Program-made: the position numbers and the translations under genes
Shown here: positions 24,888 to 33,733 of the stretch, piece after piece
Position numbering within the stretch: position 1 is the first letter of the stretch
Layout of the letters: each line of letters opens with the position of its first letter
Origin: JAADHI01 sp964451325
Lineage (GTDB): Bacteria > Nitrospirota > Nitrospiria > SBBL01 > JAADHI01
Assembly: GCA_964451325.1 (NCBI GenBank)
Contig: CAYVHO010000002.1
Coordinates: 217,506-281,505 of the forward strand
Direction: 5' to 3'
DNA: 64,000 bases
The notes under the pieces: generated by a model
The model's input: only the letters and a program-made list of their open reading frames with translations
Database searches by the model: none
What the model was told of the DNA's origin: nothing

Positions 24888-25997
24888 ATAAAAACATCTC
24901 CTACAAAAAAGAAAGATCTCCGCAATGGCTGGACAACTGGCATCTGTGCGGCGGCCGCGGCAAAAGCTGCCGCAAAAGCCTTGTGTACACAGCAAGACAT
25001 CAGATCGGTGGAGGTCACACTGCCGATGCGGATCAAACAGCGTTTTGAGGTCGATCAATGTGTGTTTACTCCACAAGAAGCCACCTGTGTTGTGATTAAA
25101 GATGCTGGAGACGACCCGGATTGCACAAACGGCGCCCACCTAACCGCCACCGTGTCATGGTGCAAAGTCGTGGGAGATATTCAATTGAAGGGGGGTTCAG
25201 GTGTGGCGACCGTGACAAAAGCAGGTTTGGGTTTGCTCGTGGGAAGTCCGGCAATTAACCCCGTTCCATTTAAAAATATCAAAGAGATGGTGAGAGAAGC
25301 CTTAGGCGTGCAACTGGAAACACAAGGTGTGCAAGTGGTGATTGCAGTTCCCGAGGGTGAAGCGATGTCGGAGAAGACACAAAATGCGCGTTTGGGGCTT
25401 GTGGGCGGTATTTCGATTTTAGGCACAAGCGGTATTGTGCGGCCTTATTCTTCGGCAGCCTACAAAGTTTCTATTGCACAAGGCATTGATGTGGCTCGGG
25501 GTGAGGGCTTAAGGACGCTTGTGTTGACCACGGGTGGTAAGAGCGAGGCTTACCTCATGCATCACACCGCTTTGCCTGCTTCGTGCTATGTGCAGATGGG
25601 GGATTTTACGGGATTTTCGCTCAAACGTGCTGAAAAGCGTGGGTTTAAAAAAGTCATCATCGGCGGTATGCCGGGAAAACTCAGCAAAATCGCCATGGGG
25701 AAAATGCAGACGCATGTTGCGGGCAGTCAGGTGAATCTCGCTTTTTTGGCGGAGATTGGCCGAAAAGCCGGGGCTTCCGATGAAATTGTGCGGAAGATTG
25801 CCGCAGCCAATACTGCACGGCATGTTCAGGAAATTGTGGCGAAACAAGGGCTTCAGGGTTTTTGGGACATCGTGGCACAAAGGGTTTGTGAGGTTTCCCG
25901 CAAGGAAGTGCAGGAGAGGCTGTGTGTGGCTTGTCTCTTGGTTGATTTTGAGGGTGAAGTCATTGGAAGCGCAGAGATTGGGGAGGGGGCACATTGA
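24888..25997 (+). CDS. cbiD: Cobalt-precorrin-5B C1-methyltransferase, non-canonical start codon
   Basis: The conserved CbiD N-terminus LRNGWTTGICAAAA is encoded from 24918, but no ATG, GTG or TTG occurs in that frame between the upstream stop (24843) and this motif. The first TTG (24981) would delete it. The best start is ATA at 24888 behind AAGGGGG (24877-24883), giving 369 residues, the usual size; ATT at 24858 or 24861 are alternatives. The enzyme methylates C1 of cobalt-precorrin-5B. The C-terminus is normal (CLLVDFEGEVIGSAEIG) and overlaps cbiE by TTGA. Function firm, start uncertain. Confidence 0.85.
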   Translation: MKTSPTKKKDLRNGWTTGICAAAAAKAAAKALCTQQDIRSVEVTLPMRIKQRFEVDQCVFTPQEATCVVIKDAGDDPDCTNGAHLTATVSWCKVVGDIQLKGGSGVATVTKAGLGLLVGSPAINPVPFKNIKEMVREALGVQLETQGVQVVIAVPEGEAMSEKTQNARLGLVGGISILGTSGIVRPYSSAAYKVSIAQGIDVARGEGLRTLVLTTGGKSEAYLMHHTALPASCYVQMGDFTGFSLKRAEKRGFKKVIIGGMPGKLSKIAMGKMQTHVAGSQVNLAFLAEIGRKAGASDEIVRKIAAANTARHVQEIVAKQGLQGFWDIVAQRVCEVSRKEVQERLCVACLLVDFEGEVIGSAEIGEGAH

Positions 25998-27205
25998 ATC
26001 AAATCGTGTATGTCGTCGGTATGGGCGACAATGGCAAAGAAAGTCTGGCACATGAAGCCCTTCAAATCGTTTCGCAGGCAGAAGTGCTTGTCGGAGGGGA
26101 TCGGCACCTCGCATGTTTCCCCGAATCGCCTGCTGAAAAAGTGTCTATTCAAAATAATTTGAGCATGGTTACAGAAAAAATAAGGACTGAAAAACGCCGA
26201 GTGGTCGTGCTCGCTTCGGGGGACCCTCTGTTTTACGGCATTGCGGCCTATCTCCTAAAAAAAATGGGTGCGGCGCGTTTGCAAGTCATTCCCAATACCT
26301 CTTCCATGCAGCTCGCTTTTGCAAAGATATTGATCGCCTGGCAGGATGCTTTATTGATCAGTTGCCATGCCAAACCCCTGGCCCCTCATATTCAAAAAAT
26401 TCGCCGGGCCCTTAAAATCGGCATTTTTACGGATCAGAAGAACACCCCGGCTCAGATCGCAACACAACTTTTGCAAGCCGGACTTTCAGATTTCCGCGCC
26501 TTTGTCTGTGAAAACCTGGGTGGAACAAATGAACAAGTGATCGAAGCGGATTTGAGTGAATTGCCCGGCCGGGATTTTGCGCCGCTCAATGTCTTGATTC
26601 TCATCAAACAGGAACGGCCTGTCATTTTTTCAAAATGGCGCGCATCTTTTGGTATTCCCGATCAACAATTTCATCAACGTCAGCCGCTCAAAGGTTTGAT
26701 TACAAAATCCGAAGTCCGGGTCATTAGTTTGAGCAAGATGCAAATTTGTCCTGGAGACATCGTTTGGGACATTGGTGCAGGTTCGGGTTCAATATCTATC
26801 GAAGCGGCTTTGCTGGGGGCAAAGGTGTGGGCGATTGAAAAAAATTCGGGTGATATCGACATCATTCAAAAAAATATCAGACAATTTGGCACAGAAGAGA
26901 TCACGACCATTCACGGTTTAGCCCCTGAAGCGCTACTGGATTTGCCTGATCCTGATGCCGTCTTTATTGGCGGTTCCGCCGGAAAAATGAAAGAAATCAT
27001 TCAGCTTTCTCAAATGCGCCTGAAAAACAAAGGACGACTGGTCATCAACGTCGCCACGCTCGAAAATCTGGCACAAATCAACACCGAAACAGAAACGGTT
27101 TTTGAGACGACCCTGGTGCAGATTAGTCGCAGTCGCCCGATTTTAAATCTGAACCGTCTTGAAGCCTTAAATCCGGTTTTTGTTCTTTCATGGGAGAAAA
27201 AATAA
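25994..27205 (+). CDS. cbiET: Cobalt-precorrin-7 C5-methyltransferase / C15-methyltransferase-decarboxylase fusion
   Basis: 403 residues from a TTG that overlaps the cbiD stop, with GGGGAGGG upstream. Residues 1-200 are CbiE, a tetrapyrrole methylase (VYVVGMGDNGKESL, VVVLASGDPLFYGIA). Residues from about 220 are CbiT, a class I SAM methyltransferase (PGDIVWDIGAGSGSISIEAA, FIGGSAGKM) that also decarboxylates the acetate side chain at C12. The fused order equals CobL of aerobic species. Intact. Confidence 0.93.
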   Translation: MNQIVYVVGMGDNGKESLAHEALQIVSQAEVLVGGDRHLACFPESPAEKVSIQNNLSMVTEKIRTEKRRVVVLASGDPLFYGIAAYLLKKMGAARLQVIPNTSSMQLAFAKILIAWQDALLISCHAKPLAPHIQKIRRALKIGIFTDQKNTPAQIATQLLQAGLSDFRAFVCENLGGTNEQVIEADLSELPGRDFAPLNVLILIKQERPVIFSKWRASFGIPDQQFHQRQPLKGLITKSEVRVISLSKMQICPGDIVWDIGAGSGSISIEAALLGAKVWAIEKNSGDIDIIQKNIRQFGTEEITTIHGLAPEALLDLPDPDAVFIGGSAGKMKEIIQLSQMRLKNKGRLVINVATLENLAQINTETETVFETTLVQISRSRPILNLNRLEALNPVFVLSWEKK

Positions 27206-27206
27206 G

Positions 27207-28259
27207 ATGAAAACAGCCACAATCGCCATTACGAAACATGGGGCCGTGATCGCTCGAAAACTGAGCGGGGATCGATTTATTAAAAACAAATTTAAAATCG
27301 AGGAAGAAAGTCAGTCCGATATTCACTATTTCGACAGTCCCATTAAAGCGCTCACGGCTGAAATATGGTCACAGTACGACGCCCTGATTTATGTCGTCTC
27401 TTTGGGTGCAGTCGTCCGTACGATTGCCCCTTTTTTAAAGGACAAACACCAAGATCCGGCGATTATTGTTGTGGATGACAAAGCCCAGTTTGTGATCAGT
27501 GTGCTTTCGGGGCATGTGGGTGGGGCGAATCAATTAACACAGGAAATTTCGGACCAACTCGGTGCTAAAGCCATCATCACCACGGCAAGCGATGTGGGCT
27601 TGACCATTCCCGTCGATATCTTGGGACGGGAATTGGGTTGGACGACGGAGGGCGAGCCGTTTATCACGCCAGTGAGTGCTGCGGTGGTGAATGAAGAACA
27701 GGTCGCGTTTGTGCAAGAGGCGGGTGAAACAAACTGGTGGCAACGGAAAAGGCCCCTGCCAAAAAATATCGTTTTGACCTCCCTGGAAAAATTGGAAAAG
27801 GCGCCAGAAGGTTTTAGCGCGCTGCTCTGTGTCACGGATAGAATCATTGCAAAGCCGCCCATTGAACGGACCGTTTTTTATCGACCGAAGTCCCTGGTGC
27901 TGGGCATTGGCTGTGATCGTGGCACGTCCTGCGAACGCATTGAAGCCTTTGTGCTGGAAATCCTCAAAAAAGAAAAACTCGTCTTTAAAAGTGTGAGAAA
28001 TGTGGCGACTGCCGAAGCAAAACGCGACGAACCCGGCTTGAATGCCTACTGTGAAAAATACGGTTTTGCCTTGGTCTGTTATGCGAGTGAAACACTCAAA
28101 AAGGTGAAAGCCCCCAATCCTTCGGCAATGGTCTTGAAACATGTCGGCACACCGGGTGTTTCCGAACCTGCGGCCATGATTTCTTCGGGTGGAGCGCTGA
28201 TTGTGCCTAAACAAAAGACCCTAAACATAACGCTGGCCATCGCACGGGTTAAATATTAA
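27207..28259 (+). CDS. cbiG: Cobalt-precorrin-5A hydrolase
   Basis: 350 residues from the ATG one base after the cbiET stop. It opens the delta-lactone of cobalt-precorrin-5A and releases acetaldehyde, a step specific to the anaerobic route. Marks: YVVSLGAVVRTIAPFLKDKHQDPAIIVVDD, HVGGANQLTQEI, VLGIGCDRGTSCERIEAF and the end GTPGVSEPAAM. The cobalt-first route is supported by this gene and cbiX. A REP pair lies directly after the stop. Confidence 0.95.
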   Translation: MKTATIAITKHGAVIARKLSGDRFIKNKFKIEEESQSDIHYFDSPIKALTAEIWSQYDALIYVVSLGAVVRTIAPFLKDKHQDPAIIVVDDKAQFVISVLSGHVGGANQLTQEISDQLGAKAIITTASDVGLTIPVDILGRELGWTTEGEPFITPVSAAVVNEEQVAFVQEAGETNWWQRKRPLPKNIVLTSLEKLEKAPEGFSALLCVTDRIIAKPPIERTVFYRPKSLVLGIGCDRGTSCERIEAFVLEILKKEKLVFKSVRNVATAEAKRDEPGLNAYCEKYGFALVCYASETLKKVKAPNPSAMVLKHVGTPGVSEPAAMISSGGALIVPKQKTLNITLAIARVKY

Positions 28260-28265
28260 ATAACC

Positions 28266-28348
28266 GTAGGGGCGACCCCCCGTGGTCGCCCGGATTACCC
28301 CTCTCGGCACCCGGAAAAATAAGGGCGACCACGGGGGGGCGCCCCTAC
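28266..28348. repeat. REP pair (inverted) between cbiG and cbiHL
   Basis: Left arm 28266-28291 begins GTAGGGGCGACCCCCC and ends GTGGTCGCCC; right arm 28323-28348 is its complement with one mismatch. Each arm itself folds (GGGCGAC with GTCGCCC). The left arm is identical over 26 bases to that at 33734. GTAG at the outer ends is the tetranucleotide recognised by RAYT transposases. Confidence 0.85.
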
Positions 28349-28377
28349 GAAACGTGTAAAAAATCAGGAGAAAAATT

Positions 28378-29946
28378 GTGAAAAAAGGAAAACTCTTTCT
28401 CGTGGGTTTTGGCCCCGGCAGCCAGGATCATTTGACACAACGGGCCAAAGAAGCCATTGCCGAAGCGGAAATCATTATTGGGTATACGACCTATATTCGT
28501 TTGGTGAAACCGCTTTGTGAAGGCAAAGAAGTGATCTACACGGGCATGACGGAAGAGTTGGCACGGGCGCGAAAGGCCGTGGACATGGCCTACGCGGGGA
28601 AAAAAGTTGCACTTGTTTCATCGGGCGATGTGGGCATTTACGGCATGGCCGGCCCTGCCTTTGAATGTCTCAAAGAGAAGGGGTGGAAACGCGGCGGGAC
28701 GATTGATGTCGAAGTTGTGCCGGGGGTCACCGCAGGCAGTGCCTGTGCCAGTATCATGGGCGCACCCTTGAGCCATGATTTTTGCAATATCAGCTTATCT
28801 GACTTACTCACCCCTTGGGAGGTTATCAAACAGCGTTTGGAGGCTGCCGCAAAAGCCGATTTTGTCACCGTACTCTACAACCCGAAAAGCGGCCGCCGCA
28901 CAAAACAAATCGTTGAAGCCCAGAAGATTTTTTTACAATATCGTAAAAGTACTACCCCGGTGGCCCTGGTGAAGTCGGCCTATCGCGATCTTGAACAGAT
29001 TGTTTTGACCGATTTAGATGACATGCTGGAGCACGAAATTGGGATGCTCACGACGGTCATTATTGGCAATAAAATGACCTTCACTTTAGATGGTCTGATG
29101 ATTACCCCCCGGGGCTACCAGAGCAAGTATCAACTCGACAGCTTAGACGAAAAATCCGTCCAACTGATGCGCGAAAAAGTCATTGAAGCCAAACCTGCAC
29201 ACTCTCTCAAGACTTACGGCACGTTTTACGGCATCGGGGTCGGGCCAGGTTATACCAAGTATCTCACCCTTCAAGCGCGGGATGTGATCGAAAAGGTGCG
29301 CTATCTTTTTTATCCCAGGGGCAACGCCACAGACGAGAGCCTGGCCTTAAATACCATCGAGCCTTTTATGCGAAAAGACACACAGGTGGAAGAGTTGATG
29401 TTTCCCATGACGACAGATCGCAATCAACTCGAATATTATTGGAACTTGAATGCCAAAAAAGTCGCGGACATTCTTAAAACCGGGGCCGATGTGGCTTTTG
29501 TCACCTTGGGTGATGCGACCCTTTATTCCACCTATATTTACATCGTGAAAACCTTGAAAGAACTGCTACCCACAGTGCCCATCGAAACCATCCCCGGTAT
29601 TTCGGCTTTTTCGGCTGCGGCGGCCATGATCAATCAAAGTATCGGTGAGGGCAAAGGGCGTGTTGCGATTTTGCCCGTCAATCGAGATGTTTCAAATGTA
29701 CAGGATGCCCTGGAAAATTTTGACACCATCGTGTTGATGAAAGTGGGTTCAAAGCTCAATCGTGTGGTCAAACTGCTTGAAGAGATGAAATTGATCGACA
29801 ACGCGGTGTTGTTGAGCTATATCGGCACGGAAGATGAAAGGGTCGAACGCGATTTGAAAAAATTCAGAAATCAGACTTTAGGGTATATGACGCTCGTGCT
29901 GGTCAAAAAAAATGAACAGTTTTTGTTGGATGAGGATGAGAGATGA
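28378..29946 (+). CDS. cbiHL: Fused cobalt-precorrin-3 C17-methyltransferase and cobalt-precorrin-2 C20-methyltransferase
   Basis: 522 residues from a GTG behind CAGGAG. Residues 1-245 are CbiH/CobJ (LFLVGFGPGSQDHLTQRAKEAI, SSGDVGIYGMAGPAFE, LYNPKSGRR). Residues about 270-515 are CbiL/CobI (FYGIGVGPGYTKYLTLQA, FVTLGDATLYSTYIYI, ETIPGISAFSAAAA). Both carry SAM-binding methylase motifs and appear active. Fusions known to me run CobI then CobJ; here the order is reversed. It overlaps cbiF by ATGA. Confidence 0.92.
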   Translation: MKKGKLFLVGFGPGSQDHLTQRAKEAIAEAEIIIGYTTYIRLVKPLCEGKEVIYTGMTEELARARKAVDMAYAGKKVALVSSGDVGIYGMAGPAFECLKEKGWKRGGTIDVEVVPGVTAGSACASIMGAPLSHDFCNISLSDLLTPWEVIKQRLEAAAKADFVTVLYNPKSGRRTKQIVEAQKIFLQYRKSTTPVALVKSAYRDLEQIVLTDLDDMLEHEIGMLTTVIIGNKMTFTLDGLMITPRGYQSKYQLDSLDEKSVQLMREKVIEAKPAHSLKTYGTFYGIGVGPGYTKYLTLQARDVIEKVRYLFYPRGNATDESLALNTIEPFMRKDTQVEELMFPMTTDRNQLEYYWNLNAKKVADILKTGADVAFVTLGDATLYSTYIYIVKTLKELLPTVPIETIPGISAFSAAAAMINQSIGEGKGRVAILPVNRDVSNVQDALENFDTIVLMKVGSKLNRVVKLLEEMKLIDNAVLLSYIGTEDERVERDLKKFRNQTLGYMTLVLVKKNEQFLLDEDER

Positions 29947-30704
29947 ACAAAGAAGCCGTGGTCTATTTTGTTGGAGCGGGGCCGGGCGACCCGGAATTGA
30001 TTACACTCAAAGGCAAGCGTTTGCTTGAAGCCGCAGATCTCGTGGTTTATGCGGGCAGTTTGATTCCAAAAGCCGTGTTGTCTCACGCAAAAAACGCGGA
30101 AATTCATGACAGTGCGGCACTCACCTTGGAAGAAATTCTGGCACTTTTAGTGCCTGCGGCCAAAGCGGGGAAAAAGGTGGTGCGTTTGGCAACGGGAGAC
30201 CCGTCCATTTACGGCACGATTGCAGAACATGCCGAAGGCCTGCGTGCAGAAGGCATTCGGTGTGAGATTGTACCGGGTGTCAGTTCCTTTACGGCGGCCG
30301 CTGCCGCGCTGGGAAAAGAACTCACCGTGCCCGATGTTGCACAAACGGTGATCTTGAGTCGTTGTGAAGGCCGAACGCCCGTCCCCGATCTGGAAAAATT
30401 GCCCTTGCTGGCGAAACATCAAACAACGCTTGTACTCTTTTTATCCATCACCCTGGTCAAAAAGATGCAGCAAGACTTACTCACGGCTTATCCCCCGGAG
30501 ACACCCTGTGCCGTGGTGTACAGAGTGACCTGGCCCGATGAAAAAATTGTGCGCTGTGCATTGGCTGATCTGAGTACTGCTGTTAAAAAATCAAAAATCA
30601 CAAAAACAGCACTGGTGATTGTCGGCAAAGCCCTAAGCGCTGAGGGCAAGCGCTCACTTTTGTACGATCCCACATTTAGTCATTCCTTTCGGCAGGGGAA
30701 GTGA
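29943..30704 (+). CDS. cbiF: Cobalt-precorrin-4 C11-methyltransferase
   Basis: 253 residues. Marks: VYFVGAGPGDPELITLKGKRLLEAADLVVYAGSL, LATGDPSIYGTIAEH, and the family-specific LSRCEGRTPVPDLEKL. It ends VIVGKAL with a C-terminal tail FSHSFRQGK typical of CbiF/CobM. Coupled to cbiHL upstream by ATGA and touching the bluB reading frame downstream (GTGA). Intact. Confidence 0.95.
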   Translation: MNKEAVVYFVGAGPGDPELITLKGKRLLEAADLVVYAGSLIPKAVLSHAKNAEIHDSAALTLEEILALLVPAAKAGKKVVRLATGDPSIYGTIAEHAEGLRAEGIRCEIVPGVSSFTAAAAALGKELTVPDVAQTVILSRCEGRTPVPDLEKLPLLAKHQTTLVLFLSITLVKKMQQDLLTAYPPETPCAVVYRVTWPDEKIVRCALADLSTAVKKSKITKTALVIVGKALSAEGKRSLLYDPTFSHSFRQGK

Positions 30705-30751
30705 CTAGAATAGCGCGAACCCGTTCCTTAATTTTTTATAATGAGCGAAAT

Positions 30752-31423
30752 ATGAATATCATCACTGAAGCCGAACGTGCTGCCGTTTACAAAACCATTT
30801 ACAGTCGTCGGGATACACGCGGCGAATTTAAAAGCGATGCCATCCCCGATGACATCTTGATGCGTATTTTAGATGCGGCCCATCACGCGCCGAGTGTGGG
30901 GTTTATGCAACCCTGGGATTTCATCATCGTGAAAGACCCTGAGATCAAAAAGAAGATCAAGGCGGGCTTTGAAGTGGCGCACAAAGAAGCGGCGGAGATG
31001 TTTTCTGAAGACAAACAGGCTCAATACAAGTCCTTCAAATTGGAAGGCATCGTCGAAGCGCCTGTGGGCATTTGCATCACCTGTGATCGCAGTCGCACGG
31101 GCAATGTGGTCATCGGTCGCACGGCAAACCCTGAAATGGATCTCTATAGCGCGGTTTGTGCCGTGCAAAATTTATGGCTGGCGGCACGGGCTGAAAATAT
31201 AGGTGTGGGCTGGATGAGCATTATCCATCACGATCGACTCAAAGCAATTTTAGGCATTCCTGAAAAAATCGTCCCCATTGCCTATTTGAATATGGGTTTC
31301 GTGCGTCATTTTTATGAACAACCCGAACTGGAAAAAAAGGGCTGGCTGCCACGCTTGCCGCTTTCATCCTTGTTACATTGGGATCAGTGGCAGGAACAAG
31401 ATACGGACAGGGAGACCCCTTAA
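30752..31423 (+). CDS. bluB: 5,6-Dimethylbenzimidazole synthase
   Basis: 223 residues from the ATG at 30752. A GTG at 30701 overlapping the cbiF stop would add 17 residues that are not family-like. A nitroreductase-fold enzyme that fragments reduced FMN with O2 to make the lower ligand DMB. Marks: YSRRDTRGEF, HHAPSVGFMQPWDFIIV, TCDRSRTGNVVIGR and VGWMSIIHHDRLKAILGIP. It shows that the organism can meet oxygen even though its ring pathway is of the anaerobic kind. Confidence 0.92.
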   Translation: MNIITEAERAAVYKTIYSRRDTRGEFKSDAIPDDILMRILDAAHHAPSVGFMQPWDFIIVKDPEIKKKIKAGFEVAHKEAAEMFSEDKQAQYKSFKLEGIVEAPVGICITCDRSRTGNVVIGRTANPEMDLYSAVCAVQNLWLAARAENIGVGWMSIIHHDRLKAILGIPEKIVPIAYLNMGFVRHFYEQPELEKKGWLPRLPLSSLLHWDQWQEQDTDRETP

Positions 31424-31424
31424 A

Positions 31425-32552
31425 ATGTATGAAATCAATCCCTTCGATCTGGATGATACTGGCAAGGCTATCCACGGCGGCAAGGTTTTTACTTTTGCCC
31501 GTGCCCAAGGCTGTGATCCCTCTGAAATTTTAGATTTTAGTGCCAACATCAATCCACTGGGGCTTTCTCCTTTGGCAAAAGCCGCGATTTTGGAAAACCT
31601 GGATGATGTTGTGCATTACCCGGATCGTTTTTGTTCCGACTTGCGTGTCTTGCTGGCAAAAAAATATCGCATCAAGCCCGGACAAGTGTTGATTGGCAAC
31701 GGTGCGACGGAGTTGATTCACCTCATTCCGAGGGCTTTGCATCTCAAAAAGATCCTCATTCCCGCGCCCAGCTTTTCTGAATATGAACGTGCTGCGCAGT
31801 TTGCCGGGGCCGAAGTGGTTTTTATGCCCTTGTCTGAGGAAAATGGCTATCGCCTGGATGTGCGAGCTTCAGTCGATTTGATCAACGACAATCAAAATAA
31901 CGGCATCGACGCTGTTTTTCTCTGCAATCCTAATAACCCGACGGGCCACTTGCTTTCAAAAAAAGAAATCATCTCTATTCTAAAAGCTGCTTTTCACTTA
32001 GGGGTGCTCGTGATTCTGGATGAAGCCTTTATTGATTTTACAGATGCCCCTTCTTTTGTGGGAGAAATTTCCTGGTATATCAACTTGATTGTCGTAAGAA
32101 GTTTCACAAAGTTTTATGCCATGCCGGGTTTACGCGCGGGTTATTTGGCCGCAAACGCAGCGACCGTCTCTCAAATTGAAGCCATCAAAGCCCCCTGGTC
32201 GGTCAACCATCTGGCCGCGATTGCGGCAGCGGCAGGTCTAAATGATAGGGCCTATATTAAAGCGACCCATCAATTGATTGAAACAGAACGATCCTATTTG
32301 AGTGAAACCCTCTCAAAATTGCCGGGGATTGAGGTCTTCCCCTCGTCCACCAATTATTTGCTCTTCAAGCTCGGGGCAGAGACACCTGATGCCGATGAGC
32401 TTTCAAAACGCCTCGGCCCTGGCAAAATTTTAATCCGAAGCTGTGAATCTTTTCGCGGACTCAGCGACCGTCATGTGCGTATTGCGGTTAGAACACACAA
32501 AGAGAATGAAGTGCTCATTGTCAAACTGAGAGAAATTTTGGGAGGCGCCTAA
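31425..32552 (+). CDS. cobD: L-threonine-O-3-phosphate decarboxylase
   Basis: 375 residues from the ATG one base after the bluB stop. A PLP enzyme of the histidinol-phosphate aminotransferase fold that makes (R)-1-amino-2-propanol phosphate for CbiB. Marks: LDFSANINPLGLSP, FLCNPNNPTG, VILDEAFIDF and the PLP-lysine stretch SFTKFYAMPGLRAGYL. GGGAG lies 11 bases upstream. The next gene begins 3 bases on. Confidence 0.93.
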   Translation: MYEINPFDLDDTGKAIHGGKVFTFARAQGCDPSEILDFSANINPLGLSPLAKAAILENLDDVVHYPDRFCSDLRVLLAKKYRIKPGQVLIGNGATELIHLIPRALHLKKILIPAPSFSEYERAAQFAGAEVVFMPLSEENGYRLDVRASVDLINDNQNNGIDAVFLCNPNNPTGHLLSKKEIISILKAAFHLGVLVILDEAFIDFTDAPSFVGEISWYINLIVVRSFTKFYAMPGLRAGYLAANAATVSQIEAIKAPWSVNHLAAIAAAAGLNDRAYIKATHQLIETERSYLSETLSKLPGIEVFPSSTNYLLFKLGAETPDADELSKRLGPGKILIRSCESFRGLSDRHVRIAVRTHKENEVLIVKLREILGGA

Positions 32553-32555
32553 ACC

Positions 32556-33083
32556 ATGTCTGCGCTTGCGCTTACCCTTGTTTTAGGCGGTGCACGTTCA
32601 GGAAAAAGCCGTTTTGCATTGGATTTAGGAAAGGCTCACACGGGAAAAAAGCATTTCATCGCCACCGCAGAGGGACTTGATGCGGAAATGGCTGCACGTA
32701 TTGACCGTCACCGCTTGGAGCGTGGCACAGATTGGGAAACGATTGAAGCCCCACGAGAACTTTCAGAGGCGGTTGAGTCTCTCGCAAAAAGTGCCGATCT
32801 GATCCTCATTGACTGTCTCACGCTCTGGCTCAGCAATGTCATGATGTGCAAAGGGGCGACGGACGACGCAATTACAGAAGCGATTGAAAAACTGGTGGAT
32901 GTGGTCGCGAAGGTGCGTTGTCCACTGATTGCCGTTTCAAATGAAGTCGGCTTGGGTATCGTGCCTGCCGATCTTCAAACACGGCGCTTTCGGGATTTTG
33001 CGGGTTTCTTGCATCAGGGCTGGGCGGCAAGCGCGCAGGCGGTTTATTTCATGGTAGCGGGCATCGCACAAAGAATAAAATGA
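32556..33083 (+). CDS. cobU: Adenosylcobinamide kinase / adenosylcobinamide-phosphate guanylyltransferase
   Basis: 175 residues. The P-loop GGARSGKSRFALDL opens the protein; LIDCLTLWLSNVM and VSNEVGLGIVPA are family marks. It phosphorylates adenosylcobinamide and then adds GMP, activating it for CobS. The C-terminus (YFMVAGIAQRIK) is complete, and its TGA overlaps the ATG of the inserted RAYT gene, so insertion left the enzyme intact. Confidence 0.95.
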   Translation: MSALALTLVLGGARSGKSRFALDLGKAHTGKKHFIATAEGLDAEMAARIDRHRLERGTDWETIEAPRELSEAVESLAKSADLILIDCLTLWLSNVMMCKGATDDAITEAIEKLVDVVAKVRCPLIAVSNEVGLGIVPADLQTRRFRDFAGFLHQGWAASAQAVYFMVAGIAQRIK

Positions 33084-33727
33084 CCTATAATCCAGATATT
33101 CATCATCGTCGCTCCATTCGCTTGAAGGGCTATGATTATACAAAAGCAGGGGCCTATTTTGTGACCCTTTGTACCCAGAACAAGGTCTGTTTCTTTGGAG
33201 AGGTGTTTGATGGTGCGATAACCTTGAATGCGGCGGGACAGATGATTGATGCTGTTTGGCACGAAATCCCAAAATTTTACCCGGGCATTAAAATAGACGT
33301 ATTTCAAATAATGCCTAATCACATTCACGGAATCCTGGTTTTTGTAGGGGCAGGCCCCTGTGCCTGCCCGGATTCAGAACCAGGTTCTTCTGTTTTAAAG
33401 AAAGGGCCAAAAATAGCCAAAAAAACAGAACCAGGTCAAGAACCAGGGCAGGCACAGGGGCCTGCCCCTACATTGTCGGTTTCGGATGTTGTTCATCGCT
33501 TCAAAACAATGACAACAAAAAAATATATAGATGGTGTTAAAAATGACAATTGGTCTTCGTTTGATCAAAAATTATGGCAACGGAATTATTATGAACACAT
33601 CATTCGAAATGAAGGCGAATGGCATAAGGTTCGTGAATATATCACCAGTAACCCCATGAAATGGGAAACAGATCAGGCTTACTCGAATGTAAGCCCAGCA
33701 ATTAAACACATTAAATCATGGGAATAA
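33080..33727 (+). CDS. REP-associated tyrosine transposase (RAYT)
   Basis: 215 residues. It opens IHHRRSIRLKGYDYTKAGAYFVTLCTQNK, has the HUH metal-binding motif in MPNHIHGIL and the catalytic tyrosine region WQRNYYEHIIR. These single-strand DNA transposases move or maintain REP hairpins. The ATG overlaps the cobU stop (ATGA). A REP pair (33344-33471) lies inside the reading frame, encoding the linker from about VGAGPCACPD to GQAQGPAPT without breaking it. Another REP pair begins 6 bases after the stop. It may still be functional. Confidence 0.9.
   Translation: MTYNPDIHHRRSIRLKGYDYTKAGAYFVTLCTQNKVCFFGEVFDGAITLNAAGQMIDAVWHEIPKFYPGIKIDVFQIMPNHIHGILVFVGAGPCACPDSEPGSSVLKKGPKIAKKTEPGQEPGQAQGPAPTLSVSDVVHRFKTMTTKKYIDGVKNDNWSSFDQKLWQRNYYEHIIRNEGEWHKVREYITSNPMKWETDQAYSNVSPAIKHIKSWE
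33344..33471. repeat. REP pair inside the RAYT reading frame
   Basis: Arms 33344-33369 and 33446-33471 are exact complements over 26 bases, starting GTAGGGGCAGGCCCC. Within each arm GGGCAGG pairs with CCTGCCC. Relative to the REPs at 28.3 and 33.7 kb the stem triplets differ (AGG/CCT against GAC/GTC), and both sides of the stem changed together. The 76-base centre also contains AGAACCAGG three times. Confidence 0.85.
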
Positions 33728-33733
33728 AAAAAC

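Noticed and set aside
24981..25997. cbiD starting at TTG 24981
   Set aside because: This start removes the conserved GWTTGICAAAA segment that every CbiD has, so the true start must lie upstream despite the lack of a standard codon.
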